A stretch of DNA of 51,747 nt. Source: Parabacteroides sp. AM08-6. GTDB lineage: Bacteria; Bacteroidota; Bacteroidia; Bacteroidales; Tannerellaceae. The stretch is from contig NZ_QRMP01000029.1 in assembly GCF_003473295.1 (NCBI RefSeq), positions 1 through 51,747 on the forward strand. Reading direction: 5' to 3'. Under the pieces are notes generated by a model, which ran no database searches, was not told the DNA's origin, and saw only the letters and a list, made by a program, of their open reading frames with translations. This document shows, piece by piece, positions 1 through 9,080 of the stretch. Position 1 is the stretch's first letter. Each line of letters begins with the position of its first letter. A program made the position numbers and the translations under genes.

Positions 1-950
1 CCTTTTATAAAGAAATAACGGGGAGTTTCATATGCAGGAGACTTTATAAAAAATGAACTATTCACTCCTTCTACTCGCACTTCATAATCAGGATACCACA
101 ATTTATTGATATCAGGTTTAGCATCTTCACCATATTTCAAAAAATAACGGGGCGTTATTTTATTGCCTGAAACGGTATTTATCGTATCTGCCAAACCTCC
201 CTCTACCATTAACATAACATCTTTACAACGAGTTATACCTAAACCAAATAGTGGCTGATTATACTTTACAGTAGCAATATCTTTTAGACGATGATAAAGA
301 TGCGGTGTTGTATCTATGAAATGTCCCATAGTATCACACAAACTATATCCATATAGTTTATCTTGCATTTTATGTTCGTAAAAACGATAAATATAAATAT
401 CGCTCATAGTAACAAAATTATCATCATAATAAAACAAGGATACTATAAAAGGGATTTTACATTTTAAAATATTCCCTTCAAAAATGCCATCATATCCATA
501 TCTTTTTAAATAGCGTGTCTTTCCATCATATATATAAACTTTCTGACGAGAAGGATCTGTAGAAATTTCTGAAAGATAAATATACTCTGACGGCCCCTGT
601 CCTACTGAACCTATACGGTTAAGAAAATCACCCTTTTTATTGACGACGACCGCTTTCTCATAATCCGAAATGATTATTTTCTCCGCTTTTTCATCATAAT
701 AGCAAGTTTGAAAATTATTCCTTAAATAATTGTTCTGAAGCTTTAACGGTATATACTCGATACTTTCTATAAATGTACTCAAACTGACATTCTCATCTAC
801 ATCCTGTAATGCTGTAGACAAATCGACTGTTACAGGGTAAGTTACCACCTTATCGAGTGGAGTGGACGGTGACTCTTTTTTGGAAGAAGCAGTATGACCG
901 CTACAACACTGAAAGAATAAACAGATTGGCAATAATAATAGTGTTTTCAT
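1..950 (-). CDS. six-bladed beta-propeller lipoprotein, copy A (3' end outside window)
   Basis: An open frame runs from ATG at 950 to the window edge without a stop (316 codons). The product begins with a lipoprotein-type signal (MKTLLLLPICLFFQCCSG), then a region matching the neighbouring propeller lipoprotein at 963-2285 almost residue for residue from the shared motif DKVVTYPVTVDL onward. Shared propeller-like motifs include IGSVGQGPSEY and KVYIYDG. The signal peptides differ, while the bodies are near identical at DNA level. Differences cluster in a central patch roughly at residues 125-165. It starts 12 bases after the stop of copy B, so both are probably co-transcribed. The family (often annotated only as 6-bladed beta-propeller, TolB/NHL-like) has no settled function; an outer-membrane or periplasmic site is inferred from the lipobox. 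Confidence 0.85.
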   Translation of the reverse strand, partial: MKTLLLLPICLFFQCCSGHTASSKKESPSTPLDKVVTYPVTVDLSTALQDVDENVSLSTFIESIEYIPLKLQNNYLRNNFQTCYYDEKAEKIIISDYEKAVVVNKKGDFLNRIGSVGQGPSEYIYLSEISTDPSRQKVYIYDGKTRYLKRYGYDGIFEGNILKCKIPFIVSLFYYDDNFVTMSDIYIYRFYEHKMQDKLYGYSLCDTMGHFIDTTPHLYHRLKDIATVKYNQPLFGLGITRCKDVMLMVEGGLADTINTVSGNKITPRYFLKYGEDAKPDINKLWYPDYEVRVEGVNSSFFIKSPAYETPRYFFIK

Positions 951-962
951 ATTTGATTATTT

Positions 963-2285
963 TTATTTTGCATTATCCCTCACCTTCATCAACATCAAAA
1001 CCGGATCATCTTCATCATTCAGGTTCTTCACCAAAGCCTTCAACTTTTCCTGCGCAGCCTTATCCAAAACATCCTTACGGGAAGCAAAATGCTTGTCCGT
1101 CAACAATGTCTTCATCGCATAGGCATCTACATAAGCCACCCAATAATTGCCCAAGGAACTGACACTTCCGATATAGGCATCAAAACCTCCATCTATATCA
1201 TTCCGGAAACCGATATTTACATGTAATTCATTCTCTTTTATTTCAGGAGTATCATCCCTGTATTTTACCGAAAAACTGCGATTCTTATATTTGTCATGGC
1301 AGATGATATATTTCTCTCTTTTCCATTCTCCTTTTATAAAGAAATAACGGGGAGTTTCATATGCAGGAGAGTTTATAAAAAATGAACTATTCATTCCTTC
1401 TACTCGCACCTTATTATCCGGATGCCACAATTTATTGATATCAGGCATGGTTCCTTCACCATATTTCAAAAAATAACGGGGCGTTATTTTATTGCCTGAA
1501 ACGGTATTTATCGTATCTGCCAAACCTCCCTCTACCATTAGCATAACATCTTTACAACGAGTTATGTTGTCGGCTATTGGCTGAATATAATTGACAGCAG
1601 CAATATCTTTTAGGCGATGATAAAGGTGTGGTGTTGTATCGATTAAATGCCCCAAAGTATCACACAAACTGTATCCATACAATTTATCCTGCATCTTACG
1701 TTGGTAATATTCATAAAAATAAGTATTGCTCTTGGTAATAAAGTTATCATCATAATAGAACAAGAAGTGAATAAAAGGAACTTCGCTTTTAAAAACAATC
1801 CTTTCAAAAACGCCATCATATCCATATCTTTTTAAACTGCGTGTCCTTCCATCATATATATAGACTTTCTGACGAGAAGGATCCGTAGAAATTGCTGCAA
1901 GATAAATATACTCTGACGGCCCTTGTCCTACTGAACCTATACGGTTAAGAAAATCACCCTTTTTATTGACGACGACCGCTTTCTCATAATCCGAAATGAT
2001 TATTTTCTCCGCTTTTTCATCATAATAGCAAGCCTGAAAATTATTTCTTAAATAATTATCCTTAAGCTTTAATGGTATATACTCGATACTTTCTACAAAT
2101 GTACTCAAACTGACCTTCTCATCCACGTCCTGTAATGCTGTAGGCAAATCGACTGTTACAGGGTAAGTTACCACCTTATCGAGTGGACCGAGAGCAGATT
2201 CATCCTTAGAAGAATCTGAAGATGAACGGCTGTTGCAGCTCAATACGCTGACAAACAACAAAAAAAAGATTGTGAATATTCTCAT
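963..2285 (-). CDS. six-bladed beta-propeller lipoprotein, copy B
   Basis: The 440-residue product has a lipoprotein signal (lipobox around SVLSC, Cys17), a Ser/Asp-rich linker and a body of propeller-like strands (IGSVGQGPSEYIYL, VYIYDGRTRSLKRYGYDG). The C-terminus (DDPVLMLMKVRDNAK) resembles the C-terminus of the broken propeller gene at 19837-20994 (DDNPLLVLTTLQ), a feature shared by this Bacteroidales family. It is the upstream member of a tandem pair with the gene at 1-950. A -7 box (TAAATTTG read on the minus strand, 2470-2477) with a TTG 20 bases upstream (2498-2500) is a plausible promoter. The molecular role is unknown; I infer a cell-envelope location. Confidence 0.88.
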   Translation of the reverse strand: MRIFTIFFLLFVSVLSCNSRSSSDSSKDESALGPLDKVVTYPVTVDLPTALQDVDEKVSLSTFVESIEYIPLKLKDNYLRNNFQACYYDEKAEKIIISDYEKAVVVNKKGDFLNRIGSVGQGPSEYIYLAAISTDPSRQKVYIYDGRTRSLKRYGYDGVFERIVFKSEVPFIHFLFYYDDNFITKSNTYFYEYYQRKMQDKLYGYSLCDTLGHLIDTTPHLYHRLKDIAAVNYIQPIADNITRCKDVMLMVEGGLADTINTVSGNKITPRYFLKYGEGTMPDINKLWHPDNKVRVEGMNSSFFINSPAYETPRYFFIKGEWKREKYIICHDKYKNRSFSVKYRDDTPEIKENELHVNIGFRNDIDGGFDAYIGSVSSLGNYWVAYVDAYAMKTLLTDKHFASRKDVLDKAAQEKLKALVKNLNDEDDPVLMLMKVRDNAK

Positions 2286-2469
2286 AACCGAATGCCTTTC
2301 TATTTTTTAGTTTAACAAATAAGACCTTCCATGTATCAGTTCAAAAACAATAGACACCCGAAATATACTCTTTTTTCGTAACAATACGAATAAAACGTAC
2401 CATTTTTTTTCAAAAAACACTCGTGCTTTCGTACAAACCCCTCTTTTCTATCGTATATTTGCATACGAG

Positions 2470-2500
2470 CAAATTTAGTTTCAACAATTGTTGTTTTCAA
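2470..2500 (-). promoter_or_regulatory. candidate promoter of propeller lipoprotein pair
   Basis: On the minus strand TAAATTTG (2470-2477) matches the Bacteroidetes -7 consensus TAnnTTTG, with TTG at 2498-2500 after a 20-base spacer. A plus-strand match TATATTTG at 2454-2461 faces it, so the two form an imperfect palindrome. The rest of 2286-2619 is AT-rich and holds short inverted motifs (CAACAATTGTTG near 2483) but no gene that I can support. Confidence 0.5.
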
Positions 2501-2562
2501 TTTATACAATTATGTTTTTTCATTTCAATAATTGTATATTTTACTTTCTACAATATGGAACA

Positions 2563-2570
2563 TAAATTTG
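2563..2570 (+). promoter_or_regulatory. -7 element of the HU-related gene
   Basis: TAAATTTG matches the Bacteroidetes -7 consensus and lies 50 bases before the ATG at 2620. No clear -33 box stands at the usual 19-21 base distance. Confidence 0.5.
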
Positions 2571-2619
2571 CACGGTTGCTTTTTGGGAAAAGAACAGTAT
2601 GAATTAAAAAAAGAATAGT

Positions 2620-3222
2620 ATGAGTTTGAAATTCGGTTGGTACAAAACTCCGGTCCCTTCAGGCCGGGAAGACAAGGAGATACCGCACGCACGCGTTATC
2701 CCGCAGGGAACAATCCACACAAATCAGTTATGCAAGATTATTTCGGAGGCCAGTTCGCTCTCGTCGGCCGATGTAAAAGGGGTGTTGGAAGCATTGAACT
2801 ACTGGATGGGCTTCTACCTGTCGGAAGGAAACAGCATCGAACTGGATGGGCTGGGACATTTTTCACCTACACTGAAAAGCCGGACGACAACGGATGATAA
2901 CGGAAAACAAAAAGTAACCGTACAGGCTGATAGCGTAGGTTTCAGGTGTGCCGTTTCACTGAAAGAGCAAATCCGGAACACTGATTTGGAAAAGGTTACG
3001 CAGAATAAAGAAAAACCGCTATCGCCGGAGGAACGTAAAAAGAATATCCTGAACTTCATCGACAAAAACGTCAGTATCAACAGTACGAAATGCATGGAGA
3101 TAAACCGCTGTAACCGGCATGTCGCCCTGCAAGACCTGAACGAACTGGAGAATGAGGGCAAAGTGCTGAAAACGGGTAGCGGGAAGCTGATTATTTTCAT
3201 CAAACCTTACGAACAGGCGTAA
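2620..3222 (+). CDS. HU-related DNA-binding protein with C-terminal extra domain
   Basis: The 200-residue product resembles the Bacteroidetes HU-like family (TIGR01201 type). Residues about 1-125 look like a divergent HU/IHF fold: an N-terminal strand, helices around ISEASSLSSADVKGVLEALNYWMGFYLSEG, and the beta core ELDGLGHFSPTLKSR. Unlike classical HU (about 90 residues) it has a C-terminal part (residues 133-200) with predicted helices and a final strand (LKTGSGKLIIFI) that looks like a small winged-helix module. It probably binds DNA and may act as a nucleoid or regulatory protein; that is inference. It stands alone, with its own -7 box at 2563. Confidence 0.8.
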   Translation: MSLKFGWYKTPVPSGREDKEIPHARVIPQGTIHTNQLCKIISEASSLSSADVKGVLEALNYWMGFYLSEGNSIELDGLGHFSPTLKSRTTTDDNGKQKVTVQADSVGFRCAVSLKEQIRNTDLEKVTQNKEKPLSPEERKKNILNFIDKNVSINSTKCMEINRCNRHVALQDLNELENEGKVLKTGSGKLIIFIKPYEQA

Positions 3223-3296
3223 ATTTCCATCGGCTCACATTCATTTCAAACCAGAAGTATCAGGGATGAAATGAACAGTTGTTCCCATATTTGCGT

Positions 3297-3304
3297 TATA
3301 TTTG
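3297..3304 (+). promoter_or_regulatory. -7 element of the mlaE-mlaF operon
   Basis: TATATTTG matches the Bacteroidetes -7 consensus and is 31 bases upstream of the chosen mlaE start. The -33 region is not clear. Confidence 0.5.
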
Positions 3305-3335
3305 CAGACCGTAATTGAACCGTAATTTTTTTATA

Positions 3336-4082
3336 ATGAATAAAGCATTACACAGATTTGGTGAATATGTCCTGCTGATGGGAAAATGTATCTCGGTGCC
3401 GAACCGATGGAGCATGTTCTTTAAGCAACTGATAAAAGAAATATATAAACTGGGAGTGGATTCACTTTGGATTGTGATTATCATCTCCGTTTTTATCGGA
3501 ACGGTTATCGCCATCCAGATTTCGTTGAACATCAGTTCGCCGTTGATTCCCAAATTTACAATCGGATATACGACACGTGAAATTATCCTACTGGAATTTT
3601 CCTCCTCCATCATGTGTTTGATTTTGGCGGGTAAGGTCGGAAGTAATATCGCTTCGGAAATCGGGACGATGCGCGTGACCGAACAGATAGATGCCATGGA
3701 AATCATGGGGGTAAACTCGGCCAATTTCCTGATTTTGCCCAAAATGGTCGGGTTAATGATTTTCATTCCGGTACTTGTGATTTTCAGTATGTTTACCGGG
3801 ATATTAGGAGGTATTGCCGCCAGTTATTCCACAAGCACGGGGATGACGCCGTCGTCGTTCGAATATGGGTTACAGTTCTATTTCAACGAGTTTTATATCT
3901 GGTACTCCATCATCAAATCCGTTGTTTACGCGTTTATCATCTCATCCATAGCCGCCTATTTCGGTTACAATGTAAAAGGAGGCGCGCTGGAAGTGGGTAA
4001 AGCGAGCACGAATGCTGTCGTAATGAGCAGTATCATGATTTTGCTCGCGGACGTAATCTTAACTCATTTAATGCTTACTTAA
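3336..4082 (+). CDS. mlaE: MlaE-family ABC transporter permease
   Basis: Inner-membrane permease of the MlaE (Ttg2B/YrbE) family, expected to move phospholipids between inner and outer membrane with an ATPase and an MCE-domain protein. The 248-residue product has the family layout: an N-terminal amphipathic part, then five or so hydrophobic segments, and the family-typical stretch KVGSNIASEIGTMRVTEQIDAMEIM in the middle. I chose ATG at 3336 over a TTG seven codons upstream because ATG lies at the expected distance behind the -7 box. mlaF starts four bases after the stop, so the two are translated from one message. No MlaD (MCE) gene follows here; it must be encoded elsewhere. Confidence 0.9.
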   Translation: MNKALHRFGEYVLLMGKCISVPNRWSMFFKQLIKEIYKLGVDSLWIVIIISVFIGTVIAIQISLNISSPLIPKFTIGYTTREIILLEFSSSIMCLILAGKVGSNIASEIGTMRVTEQIDAMEIMGVNSANFLILPKMVGLMIFIPVLVIFSMFTGILGGIAASYSTSTGMTPSSFEYGLQFYFNEFYIWYSIIKSVVYAFIISSIAAYFGYNVKGGALEVGKASTNAVVMSSIMILLADVILTHLMLT

Positions 4083-4086
4083 AAAG

Positions 4087-4872
4087 ATGGTTGAAGTCAA
4101 ACATATTATCAAATCTTTCGAAGGCAGGGTTGTGCTGAATGACATCAGTGCCGTATTCGAATCGGGGAAAACGAACCTGATAATCGGGCGAAGCGGCTCC
4201 GGTAAAACCGTTTTGATTAAAAATATCATCGGCTTGATACGACCGGATTCGGGAGAAATCCTATACGACGGGCGCGACCTTATTTCGATGGACAAGCATG
4301 ATTTGAATATGCTTCGCCGGGAAATGGGTATGTTGTTCCAGGGTTCCGCCCTGTTCGACAGCATGACGGTCCTGGAAAATGTGATGTTCCCGCTGGATAT
4401 GTTTTCCAACGACACCTTCAAAGACCGTCAGAAACGGGCACAGTTCTGTCTGGACCGTGTAAATCTGTCGGAAGCCGGGCATCTGTTTCCGTCCGAAATA
4501 AGCGGAGGTATGATGAAGCGTGCTGCGATTGCCCGCGCGATTGCCTTAAACCCGAAATACCTGTTTTGTGACGAGCCGAATTCCGGCCTGGACCCAAAGA
4601 CATCGTTGATTATCGATGATTTGATTCACGACATCACCACGGAATACAACATGACCACCATAATCAACACCCACGACATGAATTCCGTGATGAACATCGG
4701 TGAAAATATTATTTTCATCAAAGAGGGGGTAAAGGAATGGCAGGGAACAAAAGAGGAAGTTATCACTTCCAGCAACAAAGCGCTCAACGACTTTATTTTT
4801 GCATCCGACCTGTTCCGTAAAGTAAAGGAGGTGGAAGAAATTGAGTTGAAAACTGAGCATAAGATACTTTAA
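4087..4872 (+). CDS. mlaF: MlaF-family ABC transporter ATP-binding protein
   Basis: The 261-residue ATPase partners the permease just upstream. It has the Walker A motif GRSGSGKT (residues 34-41), a Q-loop (MLFQGSALFDSMTV), an ABC signature in the MlaF form (SEISGGMMKRAAIARA), Walker B (YLFCDEPNSGLD) and a switch histidine (INTHDM). The permissive signature SGGMMKR is typical of MCE-transporter ATPases. It is expected to drive phospholipid transport at the inner membrane. The four-base gap to mlaE indicates coupling; the sialidase-fold gene follows 20 bases later and may be on the same transcript. Confidence 0.92.
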   Translation: MVEVKHIIKSFEGRVVLNDISAVFESGKTNLIIGRSGSGKTVLIKNIIGLIRPDSGEILYDGRDLISMDKHDLNMLRREMGMLFQGSALFDSMTVLENVMFPLDMFSNDTFKDRQKRAQFCLDRVNLSEAGHLFPSEISGGMMKRAAIARAIALNPKYLFCDEPNSGLDPKTSLIIDDLIHDITTEYNMTTIINTHDMNSVMNIGENIIFIKEGVKEWQGTKEEVITSSNKALNDFIFASDLFRKVKEVEEIELKTEHKIL

Positions 4873-4892
4873 TCAACTTTAATATCGTATTT

Positions 4893-5930
4893 ATGAAACG
4901 TCTACCATGGATTCTACTTTGCTTGCTTATAGTCGGTATTTTACCTGTTGTCGCACAAAAGTTTGATGTGTCAGTAAAAAAAATATGGGACAACGGTTCC
5001 CATTGCGCATTTACTTCTTTAATCAAATATGACGGCAAGTTTTATTGTTCCTTCAGGGAAGGAGAAACACACATCTTCGATAAACAAGGGAAGGCAGAAG
5101 GAAAGGTCAGGATTTTGGTTTCCGATGACGGTGAAGAATGGACACCGGTAGCATTCATACATAAAGCCGGATATGACTTGCGCGACCCTAAGCTATCCGT
5201 TATGCCTGGCGGACGAATGATGGTTATCATAGGCGGTTCCATTTATAAAGACAAGAAACTGGTTGGCCGTGTTCCAATGGTCTCTTTCAGTAAAGATGGA
5301 AAATCTTTCACCGAGCCCGTTCCGATTAAGATAGAAGAGAAAGCCAAAAATGGAAACGATTGGCTTTGGAGAGTAACTTGGGAGGGCCCGACCGGTTACG
5401 GGGTAAACTATTCATTAGACAAAAACGACGAAGAAGCCCGGATTAGTTTGTTAAAAACGACTGACGGACTAAACTACCAACTGGTCGCCAACCTGGATGT
5501 GCCTAATTATCCGAACGAAACAACCGTCCGTATTTTACCGGACAAGAGAATGCTGATGATGGTACGATGTGAAAAAGGAGACCGGAACGGATATTGGGGA
5601 GTCAGTATGCCCCCTTATAAAGAATGGAACTGGAAAAAGATGGAGATACGCCTGGGAGGGCCGGATTTTATTTCTTTAGGAAAGGGGGTACTGATTGCAG
5701 GTTCACGCTCCCACTACATCCCTTCTTCTCCTAAAACAGCTTTGTTTACAGGTAACGAAGAAGGTAAATTCCAAGAAGTTTTCGTTTTGCCTTCCGGGGG
5801 AGACACCAGTTATCCCGGATTACTGGTAGAGGGGGAAGAAGTATGGGTCAGTTACTATTCTTCCCACGAGACTCCAAATGCCTCTATTTATTTTGCCAAG
5901 CTGCCTTTATCACTATTTATGAAGAAATAA
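4893..5930 (+). CDS. secreted sialidase-fold (BNR/Asp-box) protein
   Basis: A 345-residue protein with an N-terminal signal peptide (hydrophobic residues 5-20, cleavage near VVAQ). Asp-box-like motifs SDDGEEW, SKDGKSF and TTDGLNY recur, as in six-bladed sialidase-like folds. Other landmarks are RDPKLSVMPGGRMM, which resembles the R-D-P segment of the superfamily, and the late motif WVSYYSS. It lacks enough of the classical sialidase catalytic set for me to call it a true sialidase; another exo-glycosidase or a binding role is possible. It follows mlaF by 20 bases and ends just before a strong bidirectional terminator. Confidence 0.75.
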   Translation: MKRLPWILLCLLIVGILPVVAQKFDVSVKKIWDNGSHCAFTSLIKYDGKFYCSFREGETHIFDKQGKAEGKVRILVSDDGEEWTPVAFIHKAGYDLRDPKLSVMPGGRMMVIIGGSIYKDKKLVGRVPMVSFSKDGKSFTEPVPIKIEEKAKNGNDWLWRVTWEGPTGYGVNYSLDKNDEEARISLLKTTDGLNYQLVANLDVPNYPNETTVRILPDKRMLMMVRCEKGDRNGYWGVSMPPYKEWNWKKMEIRLGGPDFISLGKGVLIAGSRSHYIPSSPKTALFTGNEEGKFQEVFVLPSGGDTSYPGLLVEGEEVWVSYYSSHETPNASIYFAKLPLSLFMKK

Positions 5931-5953
5931 AAAGCCCGTTGTCCGGGGAAATA

Positions 5954-5990
5954 AAAAAAGCAGTTAAGGGCGGACCTTAACTGCTTTTTT
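5954..5990. terminator. bidirectional terminator between convergent genes
   Basis: A ten-base stem (GCAGTTAAGG/CCTTAACTGC) with a five-base loop is flanked by an A-tract on the left and a T-tract on the right, so it works in both directions. It separates the plus-strand sialidase-fold gene from the minus-strand M16 peptidase gene. Confidence 0.92.
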
Positions 5991-6028
5991 ATTTTACCGG
6001 CTTACATATCTGCAAACCGGTTGTACTT

Positions 6029-8941
6029 TTAGTAACCGAAAATATCCTCCTGGGTCAGTTTCGTAATCGGGCCGAATTTTTCCAGTCCTTTCAGGTCGAG
6101 GTCTTTCTCATCACCCAAGACGCAATACGTATATTTACGCCCTTTCACCCATTTTTCCTGGAATGCTTTGATTTCAGCCAAAGTCATCGCCGGCGTTTTC
6201 TCGAAAAGCTCTTTACGGCTATCCGTATTCAATCCCAAATCCTGTGCGTCCAAGTAAGACCATAACACACCGTCCTTCGTGATACGTTCCGTCCGCAAAC
6301 GAGTTATCAAAGCATCTTTAGCCAAAGCGAAAGCTTTTTCAGATTCCGGCATATTGTTGATGATTTCGTCGAAAGCATTCAAAGCATCAATCATCTTATC
6401 GTTTTGAGTCGCGATAAACGTACGGTAGACATACGGATATTTCAGCTTGGAAGGTGTAATCAGATACGCTCCGGCAGAATAAGCCAGACCACGTGATTCA
6501 CGCATTTCCTGGAAGACAATCGCATTCATGCCACCCCCAAAATATTCGTTATACATATTCAACGTAGGCTCGATTGCCGGGTCGAACTTTTCACCCCGGT
6601 TGGATACGGCAGAAAAATAAATTTGCTTGGCATCATATTGGGCAAACAGCACTTTATTTTCGGTAGTCTCCAGTTGATTGAAATCGGCAGGAGCCGGAAC
6701 AGGATTCAATTTATCCGGAACGTTATGATATTTCTTGAGAATATCCAACAAAGCTTTCGACTCTTCGGGACCATAATACAAAATCTTATGTTCGTATGAA
6801 TTGATTTTGTGGATACGGTCTACCAATTCTTCCGGATTCATACCCTGCAATTCGGCTGTCGTCAATACATTGGTTGCAGCCGATTTCGGTCCCCAGATAG
6901 CATATTGTATCAATCTGCTGAAATTTTGTCCCTGGTTCAGTTTCGCATCAACACGTCTTTTCAGGATATCGCCTGCCAGATTTGCATACGCATCTTTGTT
7001 GACTTGTGCATCCGCCAGCAATTCTTCGAAGAGCGCCATCGCCTGCGGCATATTTTCGCTCAAACCGCTCAAGGTCACATAAGTACGTTCGGAACCCGGA
7101 TAAACGCTGAAATCACAAGCCAACTTATAAAATTCTTCATTGATTTCCTGCAAGCTCTTCTTGGAGGTTCCGAGGTATTTCATATATTCGAATGCAGTCC
7201 CCATAGCACGGTCATTGTTGTTACCCATATCGAATACATACATCAGGTTGAAAATATCATTCGTCTCATTCTTCTTGTAAAGAACATCGATACCGGACTG
7301 CGCTTCCAATTTCTGCATATCCTTGTTAAAATCGAGGAATACAGGCTCGATAGGAGCTACTTGGGAAGCCTGTATTTCTTTCAGGAACAGGCTCGAGCTG
7401 TCGCGGTTCATCACAATCGGAGTGATTGCAGGCTTTTCAATTTTCTTTTCGTCCGGGTCTTTTCCTTCTCTCTTATAGATGAGTGCATAATTATCACCAA
7501 AATACTTATTGGCAAAATCGACAATCTGTTGTTTGGTAATCTTGCTCATCCGGTCCAGGGAAGCCACTTCGTCTTTCCAATCCACACCATCGATAAAAGA
7601 AGAAACAAACATATCCGCACGGCTGCTATTATTGTCCAAACGATACATTTGCGACAATTTATAATTATTGATGGCAGCTTCCAGCAGACCTTCATCGAAT
7701 TCCCCTTTTTTCAATTTTTCTATTTCAGCGAGGAACAAATCTTTCACATCATCCAAAGTCTGTCCCTGCTTAGGACGTCCACCCATCACAAAAGCATTGT
7801 AATCCGACATGCCATAAGTTCCGGCATAACAGCTCAATACTTTCTGTTGTTGCACCAAATCCACATCCAGCAAACCGGCTTTTCCGTTATTGACAATTTC
7901 GCCTGTCAGGTTCAATAAATCCTGTTCGGGAGAGGCAGCTCCCGGGAAACGCCAACCAATTGTCACATTTTCGGCATCCAGACCTAAAACTTCCTTCACA
8001 ACAGGAGCTTTTATCGGCGACTCATGCGTAACCGGCATCTTCGGAAGATTGGGGTTCGGTTTTAAATGTCCGAAATATTTGTTGATTGTGGCAATCATCT
8101 GGTCCGGGTCAAAATCACCGGAGAGACAAATCGCAATGTTGTTCGGCACATACCAAGTCTGATGATAATTCTTGATATTTGTGATGGAAGGATTTTTCAG
8201 ATTATCCTGTGTTCCAAGAACCGTCTGCGTACCATAAGGATGGTCCGGGAAAAGAGCACTCAAGACAGCTTCGTAAACCTTGCGTCCATCGCTGGTCAGT
8301 GACATATTCTTCTCTTCGTACACCGTTTCAAGCTCGGTATGGAAACCGCGGATGACGCTGTTTTCGAAACGGTCGGCCTGTATTTTAGCCCAGTTATCCA
8401 CCTGGTTGGAAGGTATATCCTCCACAAAGACAGTCTGGTCGAAACCGGTATAAGCATTTGTTCCGGTAGCCCCGATAGCAGCCATCAATTTATCGTATTC
8501 ATTAGGAATAGACAGTTTGGAAGCCTCGTAGGAAACACTGTCTATCTGATGATAAATAGCTTTCCGCTGCGCTTCGTCCGTTGTTTTACGATAAACTTCG
8601 AACAGTTGTTCTATCTGGTCGAGCATCGGTTTTTCCAGCTCGTAATTCTGAGTGCCGAACTGCTTGGTTCCCTTGAACATCAAGTGTTCGAAATAGTGAG
8701 CCAAACCGGTTGTTTCGGCCGGGTCGTTTTTACCGCCCACACGGACTGCAATATAAGTCTGAATACGTGGAGTTTCCTTATTCACAGTCATATAGACCTT
8801 CAATCCGTTATCCAGAGTATAGATACGGGATTTCATTGGATCGTTAGGGACCGACTCGTATTTAAACGGGGAAGTCTCCGTACAAGCAACAGCCAACAAA
8901 AAAATAACGGCTAACTGAAGAAACTGAATCGTTTTACGCAT
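6029..8941 (-). CDS. M16 family zinc metallopeptidase lipoprotein
   Basis: A 970-residue member of the insulinase/pitrilysin (M16) family. The signal peptide ends in a lipobox (LLAVAC, Cys20), so the protein is probably anchored in the cell envelope. The inverted zinc motif HxxEH is present as HYFEH (His82, Glu85, His86), with the distal acidic stretch ETVYEEKNM about 130 residues later. The length fits a double-size protein with an active N-terminal half and an inactive C-terminal half; the latter has the typical RGLAYS motif (as ESRGLAYSAGAYL). Expected role: degradation of peptides in the periplasm or at the surface. It is monocistronic between two terminators. Confidence 0.93.
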   Translation of the reverse strand: MRKTIQFLQLAVIFLLAVACTETSPFKYESVPNDPMKSRIYTLDNGLKVYMTVNKETPRIQTYIAVRVGGKNDPAETTGLAHYFEHLMFKGTKQFGTQNYELEKPMLDQIEQLFEVYRKTTDEAQRKAIYHQIDSVSYEASKLSIPNEYDKLMAAIGATGTNAYTGFDQTVFVEDIPSNQVDNWAKIQADRFENSVIRGFHTELETVYEEKNMSLTSDGRKVYEAVLSALFPDHPYGTQTVLGTQDNLKNPSITNIKNYHQTWYVPNNIAICLSGDFDPDQMIATINKYFGHLKPNPNLPKMPVTHESPIKAPVVKEVLGLDAENVTIGWRFPGAASPEQDLLNLTGEIVNNGKAGLLDVDLVQQQKVLSCYAGTYGMSDYNAFVMGGRPKQGQTLDDVKDLFLAEIEKLKKGEFDEGLLEAAINNYKLSQMYRLDNNSSRADMFVSSFIDGVDWKDEVASLDRMSKITKQQIVDFANKYFGDNYALIYKREGKDPDEKKIEKPAITPIVMNRDSSSLFLKEIQASQVAPIEPVFLDFNKDMQKLEAQSGIDVLYKKNETNDIFNLMYVFDMGNNNDRAMGTAFEYMKYLGTSKKSLQEINEEFYKLACDFSVYPGSERTYVTLSGLSENMPQAMALFEELLADAQVNKDAYANLAGDILKRRVDAKLNQGQNFSRLIQYAIWGPKSAATNVLTTAELQGMNPEELVDRIHKINSYEHKILYYGPEESKALLDILKKYHNVPDKLNPVPAPADFNQLETTENKVLFAQYDAKQIYFSAVSNRGEKFDPAIEPTLNMYNEYFGGGMNAIVFQEMRESRGLAYSAGAYLITPSKLKYPYVYRTFIATQNDKMIDALNAFDEIINNMPESEKAFALAKDALITRLRTERITKDGVLWSYLDAQDLGLNTDSRKELFEKTPAMTLAEIKAFQEKWVKGRKYTYCVLGDEKDLDLKGLEKFGPITKLTQEDIFGY

Positions 8942-9028
8942 AAAAGTTATATTTATTGATTACAAGTTTCAAATATAGAGATTTTAAGTCTAATTGCATT
9001 CTCCAAGTTAAAATTTCATTGAAAATAA

Positions 9029-9059
9029 AAAGGGTACCACCATTTCAGTAGCACCCTTT
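9029..9059 (-). terminator. terminator downstream of metK
   Basis: Read on the minus strand, AAAGGGT pairs with ACCCTTT around an imperfect inner stem, followed by a T-rich tail. It lies 22 bases after the metK stop codon. Confidence 0.75.
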
Positions 9060-9080
9060 ATTCGCAAAGTTTATAAAAAA

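Noticed and set aside
857..1162. 101-codon frame on the plus strand at the junction of the tandem propeller genes
   Set aside because: Antisense to the 5' and 3' ends of the two propeller genes; Pro/His/Ser-rich product with no features.
6809..7918. Long open frame (369 codons) on the plus strand
   Set aside because: It is the mirror of the M16 peptidase coding sequence; the translated product is rich in His/Phe/Ile without domain logic, and no promoter or signal supports it.
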